A stretch of DNA of 54,329 bases from Mesotaenium endlicherianum. Lineage: Eukaryota; Streptophyta; Zygnematophyceae; Zygnematales; Mesotaeniaceae. Shown piece after piece: positions 1 to 9,839 of this stretch; position 1 is the first letter of the stretch; every line of letters starts with the position of its first letter. The notes under the pieces were generated by a model, which was given only the letters and a program-made list of their open reading frames with translations, searched no databases and had not been told where the DNA came from. The stretch covers positions 225,698-280,026 of the forward strand of contig WELA01009477.1 of assembly GCA_009602735.1 (NCBI GenBank), read 5' to 3'. Made by a program: the position numbers and the translations under genes.

Positions 1-763
1 GGGGGGGGGAGGAGATGTGATGGCACACCAGCGTGACCCCTGGTACATAGCTGGCCCAGTCCCAGCAAAGCCGTGCTTGTGAAGAGAGGATGGCGTGCCA
101 CTCGCGTGATGCCCCTGACCTCCACCTGGCAGCAGATACAGCGGCTTCCCTGCAGTAAGTGTCAGGGCGCAGCATGCATTGAGGATCGGCTTGCAGGCGC
201 CTAAAGAGTTGAAAGAGTGCGGAAGCAGAAGCAGCACGAAACGAGCAGAGCCGTTGGAGTCTCTGAGTGCCGTGCAAATGGCGCGAAGCAGCGGATGAGT
301 GTGATGGGAAGCATAGTGGATGGAGAGTAGCTGCGGCATGAGGGAGATGCCCCGAAGGCAACGGCAGTTATCAAGCTGTTTGCTGAACAGGAGGTACCGC
401 TTGGATAGTCATGTGCAATCATTGCAACGTGCAGCATCAGGTGTTTCAACGCACAGGAAGTGGCAATCAAAGCACCCGCATGGCTTTCATAGTTTTTATA
501 TCTGACACATTCACGCGGCCACTGATCCTCATAGCATACCAGTAGTAAGACATATTTGCGTGTTTTCATACTTGGTGGATGTGAATGACGAATTTGTCTG
601 TGCGGAGAGTGCGGGTGCCTGCTGCTGCAGCAATGCCAGCCAAATGATTGGAGGCCTTAACAAGCTGTGCTGCTGCTGCTGCTGCGGTTTGTGAGAGACC
701 AGGGAAGGCAGAGAGACGAGAGAAGCAAAGGGAGACTAAGTCCGTAACGGCACGTCACTCAAA
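1..763. other. No gene recognised; presumed intron or 3' part of the NnrU gene
   Basis: I see no coding segment I can support here. The NnrU-domain gene on the minus strand must continue towards position 1, because its visible second exon stops before the conserved C-terminal part of the domain. I could not find the expected R-I-T-R-H-P-like segment in this stretch. There is a poly-G start and a short GCT run near 667-685. Confidence 0.4.
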
Positions 764-1548
764 GGACATTTCCAGGAGCCTGGAGAGTACGGACATTAAG
801 GCTTGATTTGTCGGCGTTGGGCACGTTGAGTTCCGCGACAGGATTGGGTGCGGCAATGGATTGAGCCATGGTGATGGCCCCCAGAAGCTTCAGGCCCTGA
901 CCAGCGGTGCGAACCACGGGATTCGACTTTGCTGTCTCTGTCCACCAAGGAATAACGCCTTTGCCCTTGGCATATCTGTGAGTCCTCGACACATAGCACA
1001 AAGCGATACAGCAGCATCCGCTTGGACATGGTCATAAATGACAACAATCACAAGGTACACAACTGCTTGGAGTCACTTACAGTTCAGCAGCATTGCTGAA
1101 CCTTTTTGGCTTGGAAATGCTGCGTCATTGTCGCGCAAGAGGCAGTGGAAACGTATAATGGCAGCTATTTTAAATCTCTAAGGAGCTGCATGCTGTTCCA
1201 GGAGGACAACATTCGGGAAAATCCGCAATACGGAGTTCAATGAGCACACTGACAAAAGGAAAAAAAATTTGTATGATCGGCTTCTATGTATACAAAGCTT
1301 AAGCATCTGAACTACTCACGAAACGGTCTCATGAGGGGTAGAATTCAACTTTACCTTCCGTAAATGTACGTAGTAGGGATGAATGAAGCGAGGGAAACTG
1401 CGGAATACAGCCCCTTGAAGGGACCTTCCCCAAGGGTCGAAACAAGTTTCTCTCGTACAGGGCCATGAGACATTAAGAGGTGGCTACCAGTGAACAGGCC
1501 CCATCCAGCAGCCACATAGCCGACTGCAGAAGTGCCTTTGAATATCAT
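764..1548 (-). CDS. NnrU-domain membrane protein, 5' part: exon 1 (1355-1548) and exon 2 (about 764-975)
   Basis: Exon 1 starts at the ATG at 1548-1546 and encodes about 64 residues with G-S-H-L-L, V-R-E-K-L-V, L-G-E-G and G-L-Y-S-A-V-S-L-A-S, which match the first transmembrane unit of the NnrU family (small multi-pass membrane proteins; plant relatives include zeta-carotene isomerase-like proteins). It ends in AG|GTAA at 1355. Exon 2 starts after a CACAG acceptor at 977-976, and joining AG to A restores an Arg codon. The product then reads Y-A-K-G-K-G with a further hydrophobic segment G-A-I-T-M-A-Q-S-I-A-A. The 3' end of exon 2 is uncertain: the frame is open to 764 but no strong donor is evident, and the rest of the domain is not found in the window. 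The intron is 379 nt. This is probably a real host gene; the exact subfamily is not determined. Confidence 0.6.
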
Positions 1549-2483
1549 GTTGACTCTGGTAGTACTTTATTGCTTGAACTAAGTAGGCCTGTAAGAATGA
1601 TAAGCTGAGGCACTAACTCACTCACAGTTGCTAGAACTCTGACAATTTGAAGACGTAGCTGGAATGATCGTAATTTGCAGTGATCTCATTGTGAATGTGC
1701 GCTGTTGTGCCTGGTCGTGCCTGGGTCGTGCCTTGTTGTGCGTGTCACACTAGCGATTGGAGAAAGCCTGTGGTTGACTAATACACAGTCAAATGCAGGT
1801 CTTCTCTCGTCACGGTACCCCCAGGTTCGAACGGCTCTCGTCCCAGGTCAGTTGATAGTCTAGGTTGGTCCGGGTGCAGGTCAAGTGGATAGTTCACGTG
1901 AAGAGTGTAGGCAGAATTTGAAACGATGCCACCCCCAAAAACAGGCACCTTTCAGTGCGTTTGCATTGAGAAGAACTTGAAGAACTCGACAGTCGAATCT
2001 TAGGTTTCTTGCGAACAAAATACGTCACTTTTGCGACGACACGTTTTGTCCTATCCGACGACGCGTTTGTCCTAGAAATCTTTGAGATATTGAGCGTGTC
2101 TTAGCAAAGTCGCGCCTAATACGAATGCAAGTTTCGAACTTGTGCTGCGCCATCGTGACCGACTTCCACCGACCTCCTCGGTGGAACTAAGAGGAACTAT
2201 GCAATGAAAGGCATCCAAAAAAAATGTCTCCGGGGTGAAGTTTTGAAATCAGCTAAACGGAAGCTACAACTTACCGGTTTCGGCCGTGCCTCCTTCCCTC
2301 CTGTTTAGGCGTCACCTTTACCTTCTGTCCTCTCTTCACTGCCTTCCAATGGCCGAAGTGCAAGCTGATTGCGCCCTTCCTCACGACAGCAGCACCAGCT
2401 CGTCCGACAGTGATGTTGAGGACCTAGTTGTTGTAGCTTACGCTGCTTGGCAACGCTTAGAAGAGCCACCGGCAAAATAAAAA

Positions 2484-2514
2484 CTGACGCCCAACCCAAA
2501 CTTTTGGGCGTCAG
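2484..2514. repeat. Perfect 11-bp inverted repeat (hairpin)
   Basis: CTGACGCCCAA at 2484-2494 and TTGGGCGTCAG at 2504-2514 are exact reverse complements around a 9-nt loop. It is not followed by a T-run. It lies just after the stop of the short 2349-2480 frame. It could be a transposon end or a transcript 3' structure; the role is unknown. Confidence 0.6.
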
Positions 2515-2950
2515 GCAACGACAAGCGAAGGATGCAAAAAAATGACACAATGAAAGATGTGAGGAAAAACCATCGCCACCTCACCAAAAAAACGCGATTC
2601 TTGGAGATTTCAAACTGCGGCGCGCACGCGCGATAGATTGCACTGATCACAAATGTCGCGCTCTGTCCGCCAATGAGAAGAAGAAGTTTTCGTGTTCGAT
2701 AGAAGATTTAAGTTTTTACTATGGTCCGTGCCAAGACGCGAGTCTTCTCATCCAGAGTTCGTGGAGAGGATCTATCCGCGAGGAGTCGAGATAATTGTCG
2801 GCCCGAAGGCGGCATGCACTGTAGCACTATGGAACTCGTTCTCTGTTGTTTCCAAGATGCGAGTCTTGTTGAGAATTCATGACGCCATCAATTCTCAACA
2901 AAATGCCTCATGAGAGACGTCGATCCTCTCATCGTTACAAAAAATGGGTT

Positions 2951-2977
2951 GAAATCTTTGAAATCTTTGAAATCTTT
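2951..2977 (+). repeat. Short tandem repeat, 9-nt unit GAAATCTTT, three perfect copies
   Basis: GAAATCTTT repeats three times exactly and is followed by a degenerate fourth copy. Simple-sequence repeat with no evident function. Confidence 0.85.
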
Positions 2978-4529
2978 GAAAAATCTTCTCAATGCAAACG
3001 CACTGTTTGTGTGCCTACCTCTGAGTCACAGTCGGCCCGTGCCCAGACCCCAGCGCTGCCCCAGCGACCAGTTTTTCACTGCAGCAGACCACCAGCCCGT
3101 ACCTGATCGAATGCTACGGACGTTCATACGATATGCATGTACGTTTCTAGCGTTGTCGCGACTACTATCCGTTTGACGGTGCCGCACGCGTAGCGCAGAC
3201 TACGGCCACCCAGGTACGGAAAGTCAACATTGACTCATCGATCACTTGACTGATTATGTCGCAGTCAGCGGTTATGTCGGCGTCAAGACCACTGGCAAGG
3301 GGTCAATGTCAATGTGCCCCACACCCAGGGATGGGGAAGGTTTTGACAGCATAGACAGCCGCAAGGCTAGAAGCTAGGGATCAGTGATGAGCCGCCCAGC
3401 AGGTACCAAGTCAGGTACTGTGTGACTGGCAGATTAAAGCAGGTCATGGCCGCAATGCCAAGATAGATTACGGCCGCCCGGTTGGGAATCTTGAGCAAGT
3501 GGCATTTGCTTGTACACGCCGCTCAGGAGTTCTTAGCCATGAGCCAATTAGGCGTGACCGCCAGCTGAGAAGCTAAGCAGCCACGCGCGACAGTCACGAG
3601 GTGTGCATGCATGCTGAGTGACTACGAGTTTGAGTTGAGCATGGCTAGGCTGAAGCCACATGCAGCTAAGCCTTGTGACTAAGCACGGCATTTTCGAAAG
3701 ATGATGCTGTGTGGTGCCTGCGAAAGGCACAAATCTTGCCTGAGACATGTCATTCACTCTCACACACTTTTGCCAAGAAGCAGAAGGAGCAGAAAGAGCA
3801 GAAGGAAGGAGAAGAAGGGCGCGACGAAGAAGAAGGAGTTCCCAAGGCCATTGGAGAGCCGAGGCCCCACGCTTCTGCCGACGCTGAAGATTCTTCTCAA
3901 TGTATCATAGATAAGTTGGGATTGTAGGAGTTCCCAAGAAGGAATCTCACTATTGAAAGTGGGAGAACTGCAGAATAGAATCTGCTAGGAGATTAGCACA
4001 GATTCGGCCGTACGCCACCAGTGTGTGAAGCAGCCTTAAAATGGTGAGTTGTGTGTTAATTTCCAAGTTCTCAGAAGTCGCATTCGCATCTCGAAGAGAG
4101 AGAGTAGTATTGACACATAAAACTCTCAGTGAAGAACTGAGTGAGCCTAGCCTGGCAGTGAAGAGCTATTAAGGCGCGGTGTTAAGTGAAGAACTTGACC
4201 TAGGCCAGCATAGACATGTAGTTTCAGAGTTTTGTAAGCTGTGACTTTGTGAACGTTAAGCGAAAGCCTGAAGGGCGATTTTTTCTGAATCTAACGTTGA
4301 TGTCAAGCTGCTTAGAGTATGATTTTTGCAAACTACAATTTGCTCGCCTGTGAACCCAAGAACCTTAAGGCATAAAGCCTATGTGGAAATAAAAGACTTC
4401 CGTCCTACTTCTGAGAACTTCGGTTCGGTGGTTCCGGTGAATAGAAATTCCCAAGCAAATTGGGGATTGAGGCCTGTAAGGGCTGCCGGTGTTCAACCTG
4501 GAAGGGGACCCGGAGAAATTCAACTGTAC

Positions 4530-6160
4530 ATGCAATTGAGGAGTGGAAGACTCTACTACCCTGTGGAGCCTGCGGAAGGTTCTGATTCAAGCCAGAGTCC
4601 ACGAGGAAGTGAGACATCTGAGCGCACGGATAACCTGTGGAGTGAGCAACCGTCGGGAGACGAGTCTCGCCATACTGCCACGAACGGTGAGAATTCGTAT
4701 AACACGCAAGCCTTTGTACCCAATTTGGGCAGAGAGCACGACGTGTGGGGTAAAGATAGTGAGTCTTGGTCGCCATTCGAATTGACTGGTGATGATAAGG
4801 ATGAAAATCCTAAGTTCAAGCTGTCTACAAAGTGCTTTAGTGGACGAACCGGTGGAAATAGTCTCACTTTCAAAGAATTTGATGAGATCTATTGGGCTGA
4901 TTTCTTTGAGAAAATCCGAAAGGTTTCTTCTTATACTCAATCAGTCGCTTTTATAAGCTTGGTTCATTACTTGGACAAGAATGCCTTGTTGCTTTATCGC
5001 CAATTTCGGAAGGATGAGAACCTTACCCAGGAATGGACGTTTGACGAGCAAAAGAAGGCGAGGGGTTTAAAAATCCAGAAAGAGGTTGCGAAAGCCCGCC
5101 TGTCCGCTTTGTCATCAGGAAGAGCGATACCTGCTGCACCTGTTGAGAGCGTAGACTTAGCTGCACTAACACAAGAATTAACGGATGCCATGAGGCAACT
5201 CACCGAGGGTCAGCAGCGAGCGGCTACTCGAGATGATGATGCTGGGTCTGTCGCAAAATTGCGTAAAGTGTGTGCAGAATTGTCTGTAAAGATTGCTAAT
5301 GCTCAGGAACAAGTAACGTGCAGGGCTGCACCTTTTACTGGGCAGCATGGTGATAGTGTCACCACGGAAGCAAGCCATGCGCAAGCGTTGGCTAGTTGCC
5401 GTAGGGATATGGAGGCTGGGGATGGCCGCTTAGACCCTGAGCACTGTCTGCGTCGTTTCTTTAAGTTGCTTGAAGCAAAATTCCCAGAGGATCGCAGTGT
5501 TAAGGTGCACCGTTATGTGCATTTTGTCCGTCAGAAGAACGAGACAGTGATGGAGGTCAAATCCACATTGGTAGACCTTGCCAAGAAGGCAGGAATCTAT
5601 GAGCCTAGGATTGTGGCTGACAAATTCTTATTGTGTCTGGGAAAAGACACAGATCGGGAGGTCAGGCCGCACCTATCTGCGAAACGCGGAATCGACTAGA
5701 ACGTTGACGAGGCTGCTGAAATAGCACGCAATGTCGAGGAAGGTAAAGCCTGGCACAAGGAGGCTTCCAGGACGCTTATGGCTCCTGAGACAAGGGAGGA
5801 ATCCTTTCAGCCTAAGGCCAATAGCTCTAATTTTCAGTTTAGTAAGAGAGCGGGTCTTTCAATAGGTTTGCTAAGCACGCCAACGCTGCTGAGACAGCAG
5901 AGGGCTGTTGGAATCGCGGGAAATCGGGACATCAGAAGAGAGATTGTCCATACCCGGATGCTAAGCAATTGTCTGCTAGCAAGGCGCAGGTATGCGCACA
6001 TTGCAGCAAAAAGGGACACTCAGAAGATGAGTGTTGGTCCAAGAACCCAAATCTGAAGCCACCATGGGCTAATGTTGCCACGAAAGAGGCAGATAAGGGT
6101 AAGAAAAAGGAGAAAGATAACTTTGGTAACCGAAAGGGTAACCAGATTATGATGCTATGA
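4530..6160 (+). pseudogene. Element A gag, with two zinc knuckles, broken
   Basis: The likely start is the ATG at 4530, which opens M-Q-L-R-S-G-R, a typical Ty3/gypsy Gag N-terminus; the frame upstream to 4326 has no ATG. An acidic Ser-rich region is followed by a capsid-like part around 4840-5690 (F-K-E-F-D-E-I-Y-W and F-F-K-L-L-E-A-K-F-P). A TAG at 5697-5699 interrupts the frame, and a frameshift near 5850 moves it to the frame of the nucleocapsid. Two CCHC motifs follow: C-W-N-R-G-K-S-G-H at 5906, whose second Cys is now Arg, and an intact C-A-H-C-S-K-K-G-H-(x4)-C at 5993. The stop TGA at 6158 overlaps the next ATG (ATGA at 6157-6160). The role would be packaging element RNA into particles. 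Confidence 0.75.
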
Positions 6161-7068
6161 GTACAGAGATTGCAGAGTTGAAAGCTCAAATTGCAAGACT
6201 AAATGTGCCTAATGTCTATTATGATGCAGATGTGGTCGAAAAGATCGTCTGCAAAGGCGAGAAGGTGACGCCTGAGAAGGCCGTGGCTGCAACGGCTGCG
6301 GAGCGCGTAGATCATGACCGTCTGGTTCCAAGGAATGCTGAGAAGCTTTCTCAGACCTTTCAGATCACTCTCGATGAGAATGAGATTGCGCAGCTACGAC
6401 AAGCGAAGCCTGGGTCACGCAAGACATTTAGTTTTTCACTAGAGAAGCTGAAGGCTCTGGTGGAACACCGGATTCAGCACATTCCTTGTCATTCACTCGC
6501 TGATCTGCGTCTTACATACCCTTTCACGATTGAGGAAGCTCGACAACAGCTGGACCTAGCCGAGGAAGGCGCGAACAACGCTTTGCTGCCTACTAATTTC
6601 AGCACTGTGAGAGTGCAGAACAAGGATAGAGTCTTAACATTCAACGACTGGGCCGCTCCTAATATCCTATAGGACACTGGCGCACAGCCAGTAATCTTGG
6701 GAAGGCGAGCTGTGAAAGCTCTGGGATTGACGGTAAGGGACCTGAAAAGAAGTCCTTTTCAGTTGAGGACTGCATCTGGGCAGATTTCAAAGTCTTGTGG
6801 AATTACCCGCAAGCCTGTGAAAATCACAGTAAACTTGGGGAAACCTGAGGAAGAGTCACTGTTCATAGAATGCACGGTGACAGAGGCAGAGGATTATGAT
6901 GTTCTCTTGGGGACAGAAGCTCTGATTCCCTTGAGTATGGTCATTGACGTGCGGAAGCAGAGGGTGACTTACCAGTCAACAGATCGGCAGCCGACAGGAG
7001 AAATTCCTGTAAAAAATGGTTTGCTTAGGAGAGGCGAACTACGGACTGCTAGACTGTTGTGTGAATGA
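6157..7068 (+). pseudogene. Element A pre-protease linker and aspartic protease, broken
   Basis: The frame starts at the ATG that overlaps the gag stop. A linker of about 170 residues with a short coiled-coil start is followed by the retropepsin active site D-T-G-A-Q-P-V-I-L-G at 6673. The codon just before it is TAG (6670-6672), a premature stop. The second protease half contains D-Y-D-V-L-L-G-T-E-A-L around 6895-6930, the usual D-x-I/V-L-G motif. A frameshift between 7016 and 7068 carries the polyprotein into the methyltransferase frame. The protease would cleave the Gag-Pol precursor in the particle. Confidence 0.7.
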
Positions 7069-9085
7069 CCGGTATCCAGACCATTATGACCTCATCATGC
7101 AACGCAGAGAAGAGGGCTCCACCAGCGTCAACATGCCAACTCCCTTGGTTTGGCAACCTCGGATTATGGAGCAACTGGAAGCCGTGAGTAACAGGGATCG
7201 TGGCCCGCAAGAGCTGCTGCCAGTTCCTTATCCAGTTAAGTCTGCTGCCAATTTGATGCCTGGAGTAGACCCGCTGCCGCAAGGCATTGTGAGGATGGAA
7301 GATCCTTTTTGCAGGAGAGGAGTAGTAATGCTGGAATTGTTTGCCGGACTTGGTTCTGGAACCATCTCACTGATTCAGCGAGGTATCCAGGTATCCAAAG
7401 TGCTGTATGTGGACAATGATGAGAGTGCTTTCACAGCATTTAAGGAGGTCATGAGTCAGATGCGGCAAATGTACCATTTCAAGGCGTTGGTGCCTACTGG
7501 TTTGGTGCGTCTTGCTGGAGGAAACATTCTCGACGTGAAGTCGGAGGACCTGTATGGTTACAGGATTGCCTAAATTTTTGCGGGATTCCCTTGTCAACCT
7601 TTCTCATAAGCTGGGAACAGGAGGGGATTCAATGACCCGCGAGCACAACACTGGGGATGGATGGTGAAAATCATCAGTATGCTGCGGGAACGCCAGCATC
7701 TCTACCCACCAGTGTTTGTGATTGAGAATGTACATCCAGGGATGGATTACAACCAGATGAAGCCAAGAGATCCATGGCTGGTTTTCGACTCCACCCTGGG
7801 TCATCATGCATTGATCAACGACGCCAGGCACGGAGGACTCTCACACCGGGCCAGACTATTCTGGACCAACGGTATGTCTATTAAAATCCTGAGGGAGATG
7901 GAGGAGATTACGCGGCGCGCACCAACGGCAGTATTTGTGGGAGAAGCACTGATGGTGGAAACCAAGCCAGTGATCAGGAGGGATTCCTACCCACAGTACG
8001 TCGTCAACGAGCCAGGCCGGTCAAGGGTGGTGCTGCCCACCTTCACGGCATACCCAGGATCACGCGCATTCGTGAATGGAGGACCAGGAATGGTTCAAAA
8101 TATGCACGACAGAGAAGCTCAGTGGAGAGAGCCGACAGCTGAAGAGAAGGGAAGGTGCCTGGGCGTACCCAATATTATTGCACAAGAAATTGTTGCGATG
8201 GTGGGACAGGACAACGCTGGGAAGATATTCGGCAATATGATTGGGCATCACTCCATGACGTGGTTGGTGGAGACGATTATGACTTGGCAGCAAATGACAT
8301 TCTCTGACAAGCCTATGCCCAGGCCGAGACTAGTAACGATTGGAGTCCATGTAGTGCCAATCTTCGATCAGAGAGCTATCAGGGAAGCGCATCAGCGACA
8401 AGAAGAATATGGTGTTGAAAGGGACGTAGCTGAGGTTGACCAAGGTGAAGCACTCGGAGAAACCAGAGTGGCGGAGCTGACCAGGTGTCAAGACCTACTG
8501 GCGCGAATTGACGATCGGATGGTGGCTCTACACGACCCTCTGGAAAGAGAGCTGCGAAGGCTGCGGGAAGACGTAGCCATGGAAGACCAGGCAACTGGTG
8601 AAGCAAACCCTTTGGCGTGCGCTGCGGCAAGCAAATCACAGGAGGTCTCATTGTCTGCAGAACGCTCCAGCCAAATATTTGTGAGGATGCCGGAATGGGA
8701 GGAAGAGACCACTTCTGAGTTACGGAACATGGCCCCAGACCAGGTCTACGGAAGCCCATCCCAAGACGCGGCAACGTCAAGATATGACGAACGCCAGTGC
8801 AATATTGGCAAATGGGCCGAAGAATGCAGTCAGAATTCAGGAAATTCTGGAGGGTCTGGAAAGACCATTTGCCTGGAGGTGATTTTTGAAGAACGCAGGA
8901 AGGAGACGGTCGAGAGATTGCCCGCCACACCTGTTCTAATGAGCCCAGTGCCAGAGGTGAAAGGGCAACCACAAGACACAGTTGGCAGCACAGCTGAGTC
9001 GATCACCAGGCAAATCATGGAGCAGTTGCTGGAAACAGACGTCCCTCGACTCAAGGAAGAGAAAGTCGCAAAAGCAGCTCGCGCT
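7016..9085 (+). pseudogene. Element A C5 DNA methyltransferase (DNMT3-like) domain and following linker
   Basis: One frame holds the full set of C5-methyltransferase motifs. Motif I (AdoMet binding) is L-E-L-F-A-G-L-G-S-G near 7331, followed by Y-V-D-N-D-E-S. Motif IV with the catalytic Cys is F-A-G-F-P-C-Q-P-F-S at 7577-7606. Motif VI is F-V-I-E-N-V at 7715-7732. Motif VIII is L-S-H-R-A-R-L-F-W-T-N near 7838, very like the A-H-R-A-R-Y-F-W segment of DNMT3. Motif IX-like P-T-A-E-E-K and motif X-like G-N-M-I-G-H-H-S end near 8290. The enzyme would transfer methyl groups from AdoMet to cytosine C5. Two TAA codons (7571 and 7607, either side of motif IV) break it. A charged, coiled-coil-prone linker follows to 9085, where element B is inserted; the frame resumes at 17884. 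Confidence 0.85.
9081..9085. repeat. Target-site duplication GCGCT, left copy (element B)
   Basis: GCGCT precedes the 5' LTR and recurs exactly at 17879-17883 after the 3' LTR. A 5-bp duplication is the normal footprint of a Ty3/gypsy integrase and fixes both ends of element B. Confidence 0.95.
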
Positions 9086-9805
9086 TGTAATAAATTAGTA
9101 TATTAGTCGATATAATATTCATTTAAATATAATAGTTAATTAAGTTCAGCCTGCTGAACTTTAGTTAATAGTCAGTCTGCTGGACTTTACATAATTATCA
9201 GTTTGCTGACTCAGTCGAAAGCAGCAGGCTGAAAGTCCATATAAGTCAGCTTGCTGACACATTCTTTGACAGCAAGCTGACTTCCGTACTCGGTAGCAGC
9301 GAATTGCCTTGATATGCATCTAAGTGCGATATGCTAGATGAATAGCCAGATGACATCCCTATGATGGATGGCTATTCGGGATGATGGGAGATGGCGGTGG
9401 ATTTGGTTAACCGAGGTCCTACCAACGTGGTTAACTCCCGGGTAGGCGGTGCCATCGCACTGACCGTTGAACAGTAAACTCATTCCATGTACATATGCTA
9501 GGCATTGCTCTCGAGTTCGGCATTCGGAAACGAGGCCAACTCTCTTGTACAGCTTACTGAGAGAACTCTGAATCCAAGGCGAGAAGCCATTGATACGCAC
9601 TGTCTTCTAACCTTGCTTATGTATGAGTTTACTGATTTGCATCATTGATGCTAGTTTACTCGCATTTGACTTACGAGTATTATTCCCTGCTAGTGTATTG
9701 TCCTTTGCCGTTTAACTAGTTAACGGAAATACCATAAAGATTACTTGCTGATATAAAGATCTTTATTAATTGTTAATCGCCTATTTGGTAAGTCGATTCA
9801 TTTCA
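9086..9805 (+). repeat. Element B 5' LTR (720 bp)
   Basis: Begins TGTAATAAATTAG and ends TTCATTTCA. The first 200 bp hold a cluster of short palindromes with a CAGC-NN-GCTG core. A TATA box (TATAAA) lies at 9752-9757, which would place the start of transcription close to 9780-9788. A perfect 5' splice-site consensus, TTTG|GTAAGT, lies at 9784-9793 and is kept in every copy of this LTR in the window. Confidence 0.93.
9752..9757 (+). promoter_or_regulatory. TATA box of element B LTR
   Basis: TATAAA in the context CTGATATAAAGATC, about 50 bp before the LTR end. The same box is in the 3' LTR at 17825-17830 and in copies C, D and E. If used, R and U5 together are very short. Confidence 0.55.
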
Positions 9806-9806
9806 G

Positions 9807-9818
9807 TGGTATCGGAGC
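9807..9818 (+). promoter_or_regulatory. Primer-binding site (initiator tRNA-Met type)
   Basis: TGGTATCGGAGC starts one base after the LTR end. It differs at one position from the common plant retroelement site TGGTATCAGAGC that pairs with the 3' end of initiator tRNA-Met. The same variant is used by copies C and E and by the unrelated element G. Confidence 0.85.
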
Positions 9819-9839
9819 AGTTATCACAGTCTTCTTTGT

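Larger units (their letters stand above)
1549..4529. other. Intergenic stretch without a recognised gene; may include the leader of element A
   Basis: No supported coding region. A short frame at 2349-2480 encodes 43 residues with a Ser/Asp-rich stretch, loosely reminiscent of Harbinger-type transposase N-termini, but too short to call. Other contents are a perfect hairpin at 2484-2514, a 9-nt tandem repeat at 2951-2977 and a purine-rich tract near 3777-3842. The part just before 4530 should be the untranslated leader of element A, yet I found no copy of the LTR sequence that begins at 22701, so the 5' LTR of A is missing or too diverged to see. Confidence 0.5.

Noticed and set aside
201..569. 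Long minus-strand frame near the window start
   Set aside because: No recognisable domain, biased Ser/Cys composition, no continuation of the NnrU product.
1587..1620. TGTAAGAATGATAAG as a possible 5' LTR start of element A
   Set aside because: Similarity to the 3' LTR start at 22701 ends after seven bases; nothing downstream matches.
2349..2480. Short Ser/Asp-rich frame as a Harbinger-like transposase start
   Set aside because: Only 43 codons of low-complexity sequence; no catalytic motif nearby.
3777..3842. Purine-rich tract as a polypurine primer of another element
   Set aside because: It is an imperfect GAAG/AGCAGAAG simple repeat with no TG-initiated LTR after it.
4326..4529. Upstream extension of the element A gag frame
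   Set aside because: The frame is open but lacks an ATG; the first ATG (4530) opens the typical M-Q-L-R-S-G-R start.
6133..6139. A AAG GGT heptamer in phase near the gag end of element A
   Set aside because: A -1 shift there meets TAA at once, so it cannot give a Gag-Pol fusion.
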